From contig NZ_JAHCSG010000007.1 of the NCBI RefSeq assembly GCF_018474015.1, positions 32,196-96,195 of the forward strand: DNA of 64,000 nucleotides, given 5' to 3'. The position numbers and the translations under genes were made by a program. How positions within the stretch are numbered: the first letter of the stretch is position 1; every line of letters starts with the position of its first letter. Under the pieces are notes generated by a model. That model was given only the letters and a program-made list of their open reading frames with translations. It did not search any database and had not been told where the DNA came from. The stretch is from Williamsia sp. CHRR-6. GTDB lineage: Bacteria; Actinomycetota; Actinomycetes; Mycobacteriales; Mycobacteriaceae. Positions 1-9,082 of the stretch are shown in pieces.

Positions 1-2439
1 CACCTCGGCGTGACGCCGCGCGGCCGGTTCCAGCACCGACACCGCCGACCAGTAGTCGGCGACGAGAACCGTCAAAGCCTGCTCGCGCTGCGCGGCCACG
101 GCGTAGGCGGCTGCACTTGCCTGCGCCTGTGCCACAGCGGTGTCGCGCTGTGCGCGGGCCGCATCGATGTCGACCGGAGACACGGCGAGAGCCGCGATCA
201 CCTCGGGATCATCAAGGGTGGCCATCGCGGCCGCGCGCAGCTGATCGACCTCAGACAATCGCTGCTCCAGCGCGACGGTCTCAGCATCGGTCCGGTAGGC
301 GCCGCGCGCCTTCTCGAGATCCTCGAAACCCGACTCGGCGACCATCGTATCCAACCGAACCCGCAGCGCCCCAGCATTGTTCGCTGCCGACGTGGCTGCC
401 GCCCGGGCGTCGCGCACCGCCGCCGCAGCCTTTCGGAATGCCACCAACGCATCGCGCCGCTGTGCCACGGTCCCGACCCCACCTGTGGCGCCACGAACCG
501 CGTCCTCTATCTCGGTGACCTGCGCGCGCGCCTGATCGACGCGTTCGCTGACCGTGGCGATCCGACGGTCGATCTCGGCGGCCTCAGACCGCAGTCGATC
601 GGCCTCCGCGTCGAGCTCGGCGATATCAACCCGGCACTTCTTCCCGGCCGCCGACTCGGCACGCGCCACCGCGAGATCGTCGGTACACCTGTCGATCTCG
701 CCCGTCAGCCAGGTGTGCTCACGCCCGCCGGTGCGTTCCCGCGCCGCCGCGACCCGGGCAGCCAGCGCCGACTGCTCAGACCGCGCCGCTGCCAACGCCG
801 CCGCCGCCTCGTCGCGGCGCTGCGCCGCCGCCAGCTCGTCGAGGTCGGTCACGCGGCCTGCGGCACTCTGAGCGGGAGCGGGATGCTGCGGGCTGCCGCA
901 CACCCCGCACGGCTCACCGTCGATGAGTCGGGCGGCGAGTTCGGCAGCCATGCCGTCCAGACGTCGTTCCCGCAGCATCAACACCACCTCGTGAGCGTCC
1001 ACATCGGCCTGGTGTGCAGCGAGCGCGTGGCGCTCGGCCACCTCGAGTGCGGACTGGGCAGCGATGAGTTCGGCGTGGGCCGCGGCCTGCGCGCTCAGTT
1101 CGCCGAGCTGCTCCTCGATCCCCGCGATCCGTGCGCCTGCGTGCACCGACCGCTCCACCAGAACCTCGAGTTCCACTCGCGCACCAGGGATCTGCTGCAT
1201 GCGCTGCGTGATGACGGCGGCTCGCTCACGGTCGACAGCGGCGCCACGTGCGCCATCGTCGATCAACGCACGCAGCTCGCCGAGTCGCGCGGCGCGCCGG
1301 GTCAACGGTTCGAGCCGACCGATCTCGATCGCCGTCTCGTCGATCACCGCGTCCAAGCGCGCACAGCACGCTTCGGTGTCCGGCCAATCCAAACGTGGAA
1401 ATGATTCCGCCAGAACACAATCGGCGATCTTCGACTCGACCGTACGGCGGCGCACATCGGCCTGCGCTGCGACCGCTTGCGCCGTCGTGTGCTCGGTGTC
1501 GAGGGCGCGCAGACCCGTCACCCGACGGGCGGCAGCCAGATCGGATCGAGCCGCCTCGACATCGGCTGTGGCCGAATCCAACTCGGCGAGCCGCTCGCGT
1601 GCCGAGCGGCCCTGGGCCTGACGTCCGTGAACGCGTGCTTGCTGATCGTGGGAGGCGATCGCGGCGTCGGCGGCGGCTCGTGCCGCAGCCAGATCGGCGG
1701 CCGCCACGTGCGCTGAGGCGCGGGCGTCGTCGAGCACCTGCTGTGACCACTCGGTGTCGGGTTCCAGCGCTGGATCCACGGTGGCGACCTGGGCGATCTG
1801 CGCGGCCAGCGATTCCACTGTGCGCGAACGCTTCTCCAGATCCTCCCGCGCGGCCTTGGCCCGCGCCCGCAACCATTCCTCGAGGTCGTCGAACCGGTGG
1901 GTGTCGAACAGCCGCTCCAGCACCTTCTGACGGGCGTCGGTGTCGGCGCGTAGGAACGTCGCGAACTCGCCCTGCGGCAACAGCACCACCTGAAAGAACT
2001 GTTCGGCACTCATACCCAACAGCTCCCCCACGACCTCACCGATGTCGTTGGCACGGGTGAGATCGGGGCCCGACCGATCGACCCAGATCAGCGTGGCCTT
2101 GGCGTTGACGGTGGTCTCTCCGGCGCCGCGCCGCTTGGGCCGACGGTGTTCGGGACTCCGGCTGATCCGCAGTCGCCGCCCACCGATGGTGGCCTCGAGT
2201 TCGACTCTGGGACAGTCGCCCGGCTCGGCGTGATCGGACAGCAACCGTCGACCGTCGTTACGTGTTCCGGGTACCCGGCCGAACAGCGCGAACGCCACCG
2301 CATCCAGGACGGTGGTCTTGCCTGCGCCGGTCTGGCCGTGCAACAGGAACAGCCCATCGGCACCGAGTGCGTCGAAATCGACCTCGGCATCGTCGGCGAA
2401 CGGTCCGAAAGCGTGCACTCGCAGCGAATGCAGCTTCAC
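1..2439 (-). CDS. sbcC: SbcC, ATPase subunit of the SbcCD DNA exonuclease (3' end outside window)
   Basis: SbcC is the SMC-like ATPase that works with SbcD to cut hairpins and process DNA ends. The minus-strand frame is open from a GTG at 2439 to the window edge, giving 813 codons; the C-terminal ATPase half with Walker B is cut off. Reading the complement, the protein begins VKLHSLRVHAFGPFADDA, followed by Walker A GQTGAGKTT near residue 35, then a long charged coiled-coil-like region. A zinc hook, EPCGVCGS, has its cysteines near residues 511 and 514. The GTG overlaps the sbcD stop by 4 bases (GTGA), so the two genes are translationally coupled. Family members are about 1000 residues, so about 200 are missing. 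Assignment is secure. Confidence 0.93.
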   Translation of the reverse strand, partial: MKLHSLRVHAFGPFADDAEVDFDALGADGLFLLHGQTGAGKTTVLDAVAFALFGRVPGTRNDGRRLLSDHAEPGDCPRVELEATIGGRRLRISRSPEHRRPKRRGAGETTVNAKATLIWVDRSGPDLTRANDIGEVVGELLGMSAEQFFQVVLLPQGEFATFLRADTDARQKVLERLFDTHRFDDLEEWLRARAKAAREDLEKRSRTVESLAAQIAQVATVDPALEPDTEWSQQVLDDARASAHVAAADLAAARAAADAAIASHDQQARVHGRQAQGRSARERLAELDSATADVEAARSDLAAARRVTGLRALDTEHTTAQAVAAQADVRRRTVESKIADCVLAESFPRLDWPDTEACCARLDAVIDETAIEIGRLEPLTRRAARLGELRALIDDGARGAAVDRERAAVITQRMQQIPGARVELEVLVERSVHAGARIAGIEEQLGELSAQAAAHAELIAAQSALEVAERHALAAHQADVDAHEVVLMLRERRLDGMAAELAARLIDGEPCGVCGSPQHPAPAQSAAGRVTDLDELAAAQRRDEAAAALAAARSEQSALAARVAAARERTGGREHTWLTGEIDRCTDDLAVARAESAAGKKCRVDIAELDAEADRLRSEAAEIDRRIATVSERVDQARAQVTEIEDAVRGATGGVGTVAQRRDALVAFRKAAAAVRDARAAATSAANNAGALRVRLDTMVAESGFEDLEKARGAYRTDAETVALEQRLSEVDQLRAAAMATLDDPEVIAALAVSPVDIDAARAQRDTAVAQAQASAAAYAVAAQREQALTVLVADYWSAVSVLEPAARRHAEV

Positions 2440-3677
2440 GCAGACTCCCGCTGATCGTCATCCGGCAACGCGAACAACGCGAATGCGCCGTCCTCACAGA
2501 CGATCTCAGTGGCCTCGTTTCCGGTGTCCGGCACCGAGGCGACATGCTCGGGTTCACCGACGACAGCGCGCAAACCGCCTTCGATCAGCTCGATCTCCCT
2601 GGCACTGGGAGCATCGCGCACGTCGGTCACGAACGCCGACACCACGTCGAGGTCACTGCGGCCACGCAGCCGGTGCCGTTGGTCGTCGAGGTCGTCGGCT
2701 CTCGGGTTGCGCCACGCGACGGTCACCGCGTGCGGGAACCGAGTGCGTAACCGGCGCATCGGATCGATGGGGCGCACAGCGTCGGTGAGGGTGGCGTCGA
2801 TGTAGTCGCCCTCGGCGTCGGTGTACTGCTCGGCGCTCAGCAGTTCGTCGAGAGTACCGGTGAGCGAACGCAACCCGCGGACCTGCGGGATGGGCACACC
2901 GGAGACCTCGACCGCACCCTGGGCATCGATCTCGACGAGCCACACCGACTTCTCGTGCGTGGCTTCACCGAAGGAGTACGGCAGCGGCGACCCGCTGTAG
3001 CGAACCGTGTCGGTGACAGCCTGCGGCGAGTGCAGGTGACCCAACGCAACGTAGTCGACACCCGAGAAGACCTCGGCACCGACGGTTTCCACACCGCCGA
3101 CCGAGATGCAGCGCTCCGATCCACTCGCCGTCGCGCCCACCACGAAGGCATGTGCCACCACCACCGAGCGCGCCGGGTGCACGGCGAGGTGCCCGCGCAC
3201 CCGATCCATCGCCGCGCCCAGCACGTCGGCATGACTGCGCGCCTGGGGTACTCCGAGGTCCATTCGGGCCACCTCCGGTTCGAGGTAGGGGATGCCGTAG
3301 ATGGCCACCGGACCGTACTCGTCGGCGAGCACCACCGGTGTGTCGATGTCGGCGATGGTGGTGCGTAGGTGCAGCCCGCCCGCCGCGGCGAACGACGAGC
3401 CGACACCGAGTCGAGTCGGCGAATCGTGGTTGCCCGAAGTGACCACGATGGTGGCGCCGGCCGCGCGCAGAGCCTGCAGCGCCTGGTCGTAGACGACCAC
3501 GGCATCTGCGCTGGGCACCGAGCGGTCGTAGACATCGCCGGCGACGATGACGACGTCGATGTCGTTGTCGCGCACCACGTCGGCGACGTGGGCCAACGCC
3601 TGCCGCTGGTCGTCGAGCAGGTCGACGCCGTGGAAGGTCCGACCGAGATGCCAGTCGGAGGTGTGCAGGATGCGCAT
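2436..3677 (-). CDS. sbcD: SbcD, nuclease subunit of SbcCD
   Basis: A 413-residue metallophosphoesterase-fold nuclease, the usual length for SbcD. The metal-binding motifs are in order: TSDWHLG at the N-terminus, AGDVYDR near residue 47, SGNHDSP near 82, VVAHAF near 175 and a late GHLHSPQ near 215. It acts with SbcC as a Mn-dependent nuclease in the cytoplasm. It is the first gene of the sbcD-sbcC pair and overlaps sbcC by 4 bases. The ATG is preceded by TACGGT with a 7-base gap and no Shine-Dalgarno sequence, so the transcript is probably leaderless. Confidence 0.95.
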   Translation of the reverse strand: MRILHTSDWHLGRTFHGVDLLDDQRQALAHVADVVRDNDIDVVIVAGDVYDRSVPSADAVVVYDQALQALRAAGATIVVTSGNHDSPTRLGVGSSFAAAGGLHLRTTIADIDTPVVLADEYGPVAIYGIPYLEPEVARMDLGVPQARSHADVLGAAMDRVRGHLAVHPARSVVVAHAFVVGATASGSERCISVGGVETVGAEVFSGVDYVALGHLHSPQAVTDTVRYSGSPLPYSFGEATHEKSVWLVEIDAQGAVEVSGVPIPQVRGLRSLTGTLDELLSAEQYTDAEGDYIDATLTDAVRPIDPMRRLRTRFPHAVTVAWRNPRADDLDDQRHRLRGRSDLDVVSAFVTDVRDAPSAREIELIEGGLRAVVGEPEHVASVPDTGNEATEIVCEDGAFALFALPDDDQRESA

Positions 3678-3690
3678 GGGTCAAACCGTA
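3678..3690 (-). promoter_or_regulatory. Leaderless -10 element of sbcD
   Basis: On the minus strand, TACGGT (complement of 3685-3690) lies 7 bases before the sbcD ATG. This fits a TANNNT -10 element that would start transcription at or beside the A of the start codon. Confidence 0.5.
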
Positions 3691-3744
3691 CGGTCGGGCA
3701 CTGACACAGCCCGGTATCTCGGCGTCCGCGCGCCTGATCAGATC

Positions 3745-4632
3745 TCAGCCAGGGTCAGATCCGGTGGCGATGACCCGCTGCGGCTGGGCGCAATACTGTG
3801 ACCACGAACCCGGGTACAGCGCCGCCGCGATCCCCAGGGTCTCGAGCACCGCCACCTCGAAGCAGGCGGTGACACCCGACCCGCAGTACACCCCGACCGC
3901 ACTGCTGGCCCCCGCCGCACTGCCGACACCCACCGCACTGCCGACCCCCACCGCCTCGAAGCGCTGCGCGACATCGCGGGAGAGCCGGCCGGCATCGTCG
4001 GTCAGGTCGGTCACCGCCACGTTGACCGCGCCCGGGATGTGACCCGGCCGCGCGTCCATCGGTTCCTGCTCCCCGGTGTAGCGCGGCGCGATGCGGGCAT
4101 CGACCAACACTCCACCGGCGCCGGGCAGCGCAGCGGCCTCGTCGGCGTCCACAGTCGGCATCGCCGGGCCGCCGGTGAACACGCCCGGATCGAGCGGCGC
4201 CGTCGTGGGGGTGTCGTCGGTCCCTGACACCACCGGCCGGCCATCGGAGATCCAGGCCGCCAGTCCACCGTCGAGGATCGACGCATCGCCCACCCCCGCC
4301 CACCGCAGCATCCACCAGGCCCGACCAGCAGCGAGCCCGTCCCAGTCGTCGAGCACGATCACCCGCGACTGCGGCCCGATCCCGTTGCTCACCAACCACA
4401 TTCGAAAGGTGTCGAGTTGGGGTAGCGGATGCCTGCCGGTGTCGGGGCCGGCCGGCGCAGCCAACACGGTGTCGAGGTCGACGTAGACCGATCCCGGAAT
4501 GTGTCGGGCGGTGAAATCGGCGCGGCCGTCAGGCTGATCCAACCGCCAGCGGACGTCGAGAACATGCGTTGTACTACCGCCGACCACATCTGCGGCAGCC
4601 ACGAACGGGGCGGGGACACGATCAGCAGACAT
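3745..4632 (-). CDS. Thiosulfate/3-mercaptopyruvate sulfurtransferase (two rhodanese domains)
   Basis: About 295 residues with two tandem rhodanese domains. The first carries LDVRWRLDQPDGRADF and HIPGSVYVDLD; the second carries HIPGAVNVAV and the active-site loop YCGSGVTAC, whose first cysteine takes the sulfur atom. Oddity: directly before the catalytic loop there is a low-complexity stretch made of six-residue repeats (AVGVGS, AVGVGS, AAGASS, AVGV) encoded by an 18-base tandem repeat. Start: the ATG at 4632 (MSADRVPAP) is chosen over the ATG at 4641 because TACGAT sits exactly 7 bases upstream of it. It is divergent from the molybdoenzyme gene and lies 67 bases upstream of sbcD on the same strand. 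Specificity (thiosulfate or mercaptopyruvate) cannot be told. Confidence 0.9.
   Translation of the reverse strand: MSADRVPAPFVAAADVVGGSTTHVLDVRWRLDQPDGRADFTARHIPGSVYVDLDTVLAAPAGPDTGRHPLPQLDTFRMWLVSNGIGPQSRVIVLDDWDGLAAGRAWWMLRWAGVGDASILDGGLAAWISDGRPVVSGTDDTPTTAPLDPGVFTGGPAMPTVDADEAAALPGAGGVLVDARIAPRYTGEQEPMDARPGHIPGAVNVAVTDLTDDAGRLSRDVAQRFEAVGVGSAVGVGSAAGASSAVGVYCGSGVTACFEVAVLETLGIAAALYPGSWSQYCAQPQRVIATGSDPG
3891..3954 (-). repeat. 18-bp tandem repeat inside the sulfurtransferase gene
   Basis: About 3.5 copies of an 18-base unit; on the coding strand the unit resembles GCGGTGGGGGTCGGCAGT. It is in frame and encodes six-residue Ala/Val/Gly/Ser repeats just before the active-site loop. Copy-number changes would keep the frame. 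Confidence 0.75.
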
Positions 4633-4645
4633 GGACGCCATCGTA
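4633..4645 (-). promoter_or_regulatory. Leaderless -10 element of the sulfurtransferase gene
   Basis: TACGAT on the minus strand (complement of 4640-4645) stands 7 bases before the ATG at 4632. It overlaps the alternative ATG at 4641, which argues against that start. Confidence 0.45.
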
Positions 4646-4694
4646 GGTGGCTGCCACCGCCGGACGAGGAAGCGACCGCAACACCGCCGATGTG

Positions 4695-4707
4695 GATACT
4701 GGGACCG
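4695..4707 (+). promoter_or_regulatory. Possible leaderless -10 element of the molybdoenzyme gene
   Basis: GATACT (4695-4700) lies 7 bases before the GTG at 4708. The first base departs from TANNNT, so this is weaker than the other cases in the window. Confidence 0.35.
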
Positions 4708-6273
4708 GTGAGCAGCGGAATCAGACAATCGACCCGGCCTCTGCGCGCGTTGGGCGGGGTGATCGCCGCCGGCGTCACCCTCGGGGTGGGTCAACTGGTG
4801 GCCGGCTTCTTCGATCGGTCGGCCGCACCGCTGTTCGCCGTAGGCGCCACGGTCATCGACCACACCCCCAAACCTGTGCGCGAGTTCGCCATCGACACCT
4901 TCGGCACCGGCGACAAGGCCGCCCTGCTGGTCGGGATCGGGGTGATCGTGACGGTCGTGGCCGCCGTGTCGGGCCTGCTGGAGACCCGGCGGCGGTGGTG
5001 GGGTTCGGCAGTGTTCGCGGTGTTCGGGCTGCTGGGCGTGGCCGCCGCAGTCAGCCGCCCGCAGGCCGACAGCGCCTGGTTCCTGCCGTCGGCGGTGGGC
5101 ATCGCGGTGGGCATCGCGACCCTGCGCCTGATGGTCGCGCGCCTCGATCCGGCTGGACTCACCGCGTCAGCGCATCCCACCGCCGACGCCGACGACGCGT
5201 TGACCTCGCAGGGGCGACGGTCCTTTCTGATCGGGGCGTCCGGCGTGGGGGTGGGTGCCGCCGTCGCCGGGTTCGCAGGTATCGGCGTGGACAACGCCTT
5301 CAACAGCGCCGATCGCGACCGCGAGAAGTTCGCCGTGCCCAGCGCGGTGAACGACGAACCGATCGCGCCCGGCGAATTGACCTCCACCGGCGGACGCACC
5401 CCGTTCATCACACCCAACAACGACTTCTACCGCATCGACACCGCGCTGCGACCCCCGCAGGTGACCAGCGGTTCGTGGGGACTGCGCATCCACGGAGAAG
5501 TCGAACGCGAGGTGAAACTGACCTTCGCCGACCTGCGCCGGATGCCGGCCATCGAGAAGATGGTGACGCTGGCGTGTGTGTCCAACGAGGTGGGCGGAGA
5601 CCTGATCGGCAACGCCGTCTGGACCGGCTATCGGCTGCGCGACCTGCTGGCGATGGCGGGGGTGAAGCCGGGCGCGGACATGGTGCTGTCGGCGAGCACC
5701 GACGGCTTCACCGCAGGCACCCCGCTGGAGGCGATGACTGATGACCGCGACTCCCTGCTGGCGGTGGCGATGAACGGTAAACCGCTGCCCATCGAGCACG
5801 GATATCCGGCACGACTCGTGGTGCCGGGACTGTACGGATATGTCTCGGCCACCAAGTGGGTGACGTCGCTGGAGGTGACGCGATTCGCTGATGCGACCGC
5901 GTACTGGACCACACGCGGCTGGTCGGCCAAGGGTCCGATCAAGACCAGTTCCCGCATCGATGTCCCCGCCGACGGCGCATCGGTGCAAGCCGGGTCGGTG
6001 ACCGTGGCCGGAGTCGCGTGGTCGCAGCCGCGGGGCATCAACGCCGTCGAGATCCGGGTCGACGACGGCGCGTGGCAACGAGCCACGCTCGAGGGCCCCG
6101 ATGTGCCCGACGCCTGGCGCATGTGGACGTGGACGTGGTCTGCCACCCGCGGTGATCACAAGCTCACGGTGCGGGCCTTCGACGGCGAGGGTCGACAGCA
6201 GTCTGCGGTCGTCTCACGACCCGATCCCGATGGCGCCACCGGGTTGCACACGATCAGCGTGACGGTGCGCTGA
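4708..6273 (+). CDS. Membrane-anchored molybdopterin-dependent oxidoreductase (sulfite-oxidase fold)
   Basis: About 521 residues. The N-terminal half has four hydrophobic spans (LGGVIAAGVTLGVGQLVAGF; ALLVGIGVIVTVVAAVSGLL; GSAVFAVFGLLGVAAAV; FLPSAVGIAVGIATLRL). A fifth span is preceded by a twin-arginine motif, GRRSFLIGAS, near residue 170. The C-terminal half is a sulfite-oxidase-type cofactor domain: VTLACVSNEVGGDLIGNAVW carries the cysteine expected to ligate molybdenum, followed by a dimerisation-like immunoglobulin domain (VTVAGVAWSQPRGINAVEIR). The topology puts the cofactor domain outside the membrane. Start: the GTG at 4708 is preferred for its -10 spacing; the ATG at 4690 is the alternative. 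Substrate unknown. Its last 20 bases overlap the convergent exporter gene. Confidence 0.85.
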   Translation: MSSGIRQSTRPLRALGGVIAAGVTLGVGQLVAGFFDRSAAPLFAVGATVIDHTPKPVREFAIDTFGTGDKAALLVGIGVIVTVVAAVSGLLETRRRWWGSAVFAVFGLLGVAAAVSRPQADSAWFLPSAVGIAVGIATLRLMVARLDPAGLTASAHPTADADDALTSQGRRSFLIGASGVGVGAAVAGFAGIGVDNAFNSADRDREKFAVPSAVNDEPIAPGELTSTGGRTPFITPNNDFYRIDTALRPPQVTSGSWGLRIHGEVEREVKLTFADLRRMPAIEKMVTLACVSNEVGGDLIGNAVWTGYRLRDLLAMAGVKPGADMVLSASTDGFTAGTPLEAMTDDRDSLLAVAMNGKPLPIEHGYPARLVVPGLYGYVSATKWVTSLEVTRFADATAYWTTRGWSAKGPIKTSSRIDVPADGASVQAGSVTVAGVAWSQPRGINAVEIRVDDGAWQRATLEGPDVPDAWRMWTWTWSATRGDHKLTVRAFDGEGRQQSAVVSRPDPDGATGLHTISVTVR

Positions 6274-7861
6274 CCACTCCGTCGTCGAGATCGACGGGCC
6301 CGGCTGCGGCCTGTGGGCCAGATGTCGGCGCCACGGGCTTGCCGCCCAGGCCGGCGGGCCGGGTGAGAAACAGTGCGGCCACTGTGCCCACCAGCAGGAT
6401 CGCCGCAGGCAAGAACATCGACTCTCCCATGGCAACGGAGAAGCCTTCGCGTGCGAATGCCGGGATCTGGCCCTGTCCGGAGGCCTGCTGCGCATCGACT
6501 CCGGGCAGCTGTGCCGCCAACCGCGACTGCACCAGCGCACCCACGGCGGCGCTGCCCAACACCGAACCGACAACCCGCAGGGTGTTGTAGACGCCGGCCC
6601 CGGCGCCCGCCTGGGTCAGCGGCAGGTTACGGGTGGCGGTGGCGGCCAGCGGGGCCCAGATGCCCGCATTGGCCACACCCATGAAGAACATCGGGATCAG
6701 CAGCTGCCAGACCGGGGTCTCGGGTCGGGCGATGATGCCGAACGCGACGATGGACACGGCGTTGAGCAGCAGGGCACTGGCGATGATCACCCGCGGATGG
6801 ACGTTGTCGATGAGTCGGCCCACCACCGGCGCGAGCAGACCGGTGGTCAACGCCATGGGCACGCTCACCAGCGCCGAGCGTGTCGGCGACATCCCGCCGA
6901 CGAGCTGCAGGAAGAAGATCTGCGGGACAATCATGCCCGATGCGGCGAAGCCCATCGTGGCGATGCCCAGGATCGACAGGGAGAAGTTGCGGTCCCGGAA
7001 CAACGACAGCGGCACCAGCGGCTCGGTCCGGATCTTGCTCTGCCACCACACGAACACCGCCAGCACCGCCAAGCCGACACCGATCAGCGACCAGATCCAG
7101 CCGGCCCAGCTGTACTTCTCGCCTTCCTGGATGGCGAAGACCAGGGCGCCGAGACCGATGGCACTCAACGCCACCCCGATGAGATCGAAGGATCGGTTGG
7201 TGGTCTCGATGGCAGGCACCAGACGCCACGCCAACACCAGGCCCACCACGCCGATCGGGACGTTGATGAAGAAGATCCACTCCCACCCGAGGTTGTCGAC
7301 CAGGACACCGCCGAGCAGCGGACCCACCAGGGTGGCGACACCGGCCGTGGTCCCCCAGACGCCCATCGCGGCGCCCCGACGCTCCGGCGGGAACATCCGC
7401 GTGATCAGCGACATCGTCTGCGGGGTGATGAGCGCCGCGCCCAACCCCTGCAGGGCGCGGGCGGCGATCAGCTCACCGATCGATCCCGACAGACCACACC
7501 ACACGCTGGCCACGGTGAAGACCACCAATCCGGCCTGATACACGGTCTTGGGTCCCAGGCGATCACCGAGTCGACCGGTGACCAGCAGCGGGACCGCATA
7601 GGTGAGCAGGTAGATGCTGGTGACCCAGATGACGCCGTTGAGGTCGGTGTCGAGGCTCTCCTGGATGCGCGGCTGAGCCACAGCCACGATGGTCATGTCG
7701 ACCAAGATCATGAAGAACCCGAACAGCAGCGCGACCAGCGCGGGCCACGGACGATCGGTGACCGGGACGAAGACTGGACGAGCCGGCGGGAGCGATGCGG
7801 CGGACGAGTCGCCGCGTGCTGCAGCGGGGTGTCCCTGGGATGTGGAATCGGTGGACGACAT
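6254..7861 (-). CDS. DHA2-family (EmrB/QacA) MFS drug exporter
   Basis: A 535-residue major facilitator of the 14-helix DHA2 type. The central motif is LVTGRLGDRLGPKTVYQAGL (motif A), with GVWGTTAGVATLVGPLLGGV as motif C, the signature of proton antiporters that export drugs. The hydrophilic N-terminus (Ser/Ala/Pro rich) is cytoplasmic. The start ATG at 7861 is preceded by an AAGAGGTCGAGAAG stretch that can serve as ribosome binding site. The gene is divergent from the GST-like gene over about 185 bases, and its 3' end overlaps the molybdoenzyme gene tail to tail. By position it could correspond to the MFS gene near kgd in mycobacteria (Rv1250). Substrate unknown. Confidence 0.9.
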   Translation of the reverse strand: MSSTDSTSQGHPAAARGDSSAASLPPARPVFVPVTDRPWPALVALLFGFFMILVDMTIVAVAQPRIQESLDTDLNGVIWVTSIYLLTYAVPLLVTGRLGDRLGPKTVYQAGLVVFTVASVWCGLSGSIGELIAARALQGLGAALITPQTMSLITRMFPPERRGAAMGVWGTTAGVATLVGPLLGGVLVDNLGWEWIFFINVPIGVVGLVLAWRLVPAIETTNRSFDLIGVALSAIGLGALVFAIQEGEKYSWAGWIWSLIGVGLAVLAVFVWWQSKIRTEPLVPLSLFRDRNFSLSILGIATMGFAASGMIVPQIFFLQLVGGMSPTRSALVSVPMALTTGLLAPVVGRLIDNVHPRVIIASALLLNAVSIVAFGIIARPETPVWQLLIPMFFMGVANAGIWAPLAATATRNLPLTQAGAGAGVYNTLRVVGSVLGSAAVGALVQSRLAAQLPGVDAQQASGQGQIPAFAREGFSVAMGESMFLPAAILLVGTVAALFLTRPAGLGGKPVAPTSGPQAAAGPVDLDDGVVSAPSR

Positions 7862-8034
7862 CTTCTCGACCTCTTGTTCTCTTCGTTGTCGCAGGAGATT
7901 GCCGTGCGCCCACAGCGCACCGTGACCTCAACGGTGGACCGGGCATGATTATTTCGCAACCAAAATGTTTTCCGGCCGCAGCGCGCCCGATCGCGGCGGT
8001 GGCTCGAGCACCCGATCGTGTCGGTGCGGCCCGC

Positions 8035-8047
8035 TAATCTCGATGTG
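8035..8047 (+). promoter_or_regulatory. Leaderless -10 element of the GST-like gene
   Basis: TAATCT (8035-8040) is 7 bases upstream of the GTG at 8048. If it is the -10 element, the upstream in-frame GTG at 8018 cannot be the start because it would precede the promoter. Confidence 0.5.
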
Positions 8048-9082
8048 GTGACCAGTCAAGAGCAGAACACCCAGGGCAAGTACGTCGAACCGGGAGGCGA
8101 GTTCGTCCGCGACACCGCCTACATCCAGACGCGGATCACCGCCGACGGCGCCGACGGATACCCCGTCGAGGCCGGCCGGTACCGCCTGGTGGTGGCCCGC
8201 GCCTGCCCCTGGGCCAACCGGGCGATCATCGTGCGTCGACTACTCGGCCTCGAATCGGCCATCTCGATGGGGCTCTGTGGCCCCACCCACGACGCCGACA
8301 GCTGGACCTTCGACCTCGATCCCGACGGACTGGACCCAGTGCTCAAGATCCCGCGCCTCAAGGACGCCTACCTCACCCGGTTTCCCGACTACCCCAAGGG
8401 CATCACCGTGCCTGCGATGGTCGACATCCCCACCGGCGCGGTGGTCACCAACGACTATCCCCAGATCACCCTCGACTTCTCCACCGAGTGGACCGCATTC
8501 CACCGGCCCGGCGCGCCGGAGCTGTACCCCGATCGGCTACGCGACGAGATCGACACGGTGAACCAAGGCATCTTCACCGAGATCAACAATGGCGTGTACC
8601 GCTGCGGTTTCGCCGGCAGCCAGTCGGCCTACGAGGCCGCCTACGACCGGCTGTTCGCCCACCTCGACGTCATCTCCGAGCGCCTGTCGAACCAGCGATA
8701 CCTGGTGGGAGACACCATCACCGAAGCCGACGTACGGCTGTTCACCACGCTGGCGCGCTTCGATCCCGTCTATCACGGACACTTCAAGTGCAACCGCAGC
8801 AAGCTCTCCGAGATGCCGGTGCTGTGGGCCTACGCTCGCGACCTGTTCCAGACCCCCGGATTCGGCGACACCACCGACTTCACCCAGATCAAGCGGCACT
8901 ATTACGTGGTGCACCGCGACATCAACCCGACCGGTGTGGTGCCGAAGGGACCCGACCTGCGGTCCTGGCACACCCCGCATCATCGCGAGGAACTCGGGGG
9001 GCGTCCGTTCGGTGACGGCACCCCGCCGCCGCCGCCCCCGGCCGGTGAGGTCGTACCCGAGCAGGATTGGGCGCCGCGATGA
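8048..9082 (+). CDS. Glutathionyl-hydroquinone-reductase-like (Xi-class GST) protein
   Basis: About 344 residues of the YqjG/ECM4 type. The thioredoxin-fold N-terminal part carries the catalytic motif ACPWANR (nucleophilic cysteine), followed by the all-helical GST C-terminal domain (YLVGDTITEADVRLFTTLARFD). The family reduces glutathionyl-hydroquinones. Mycolate-forming actinobacteria usually use mycothiol, so a mycothiol-linked substrate is a reasonable inference. The C-terminus ends in a proline run. The start at GTG 8048 follows from the -10 position; GTG 8045 is equally possible in frame, and GTG 8018 is the longest option. The stop overlaps the next ATG by 4 bases, coupling it to the EcsC-like gene. 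Confidence 0.85.
   Translation: MTSQEQNTQGKYVEPGGEFVRDTAYIQTRITADGADGYPVEAGRYRLVVARACPWANRAIIVRRLLGLESAISMGLCGPTHDADSWTFDLDPDGLDPVLKIPRLKDAYLTRFPDYPKGITVPAMVDIPTGAVVTNDYPQITLDFSTEWTAFHRPGAPELYPDRLRDEIDTVNQGIFTEINNGVYRCGFAGSQSAYEAAYDRLFAHLDVISERLSNQRYLVGDTITEADVRLFTTLARFDPVYHGHFKCNRSKLSEMPVLWAYARDLFQTPGFGDTTDFTQIKRHYYVVHRDINPTGVVPKGPDLRSWHTPHHREELGGRPFGDGTPPPPPPAGEVVPEQDWAPR

Noticed and set aside
10..1404. Plus-strand open frame of 464 codons opposite sbcC
   Set aside because: It is the shadow of sbcC. The minus strand carries the Walker A, zinc hook and coiled-coil residues, while this frame gives an Arg-rich product without domains.
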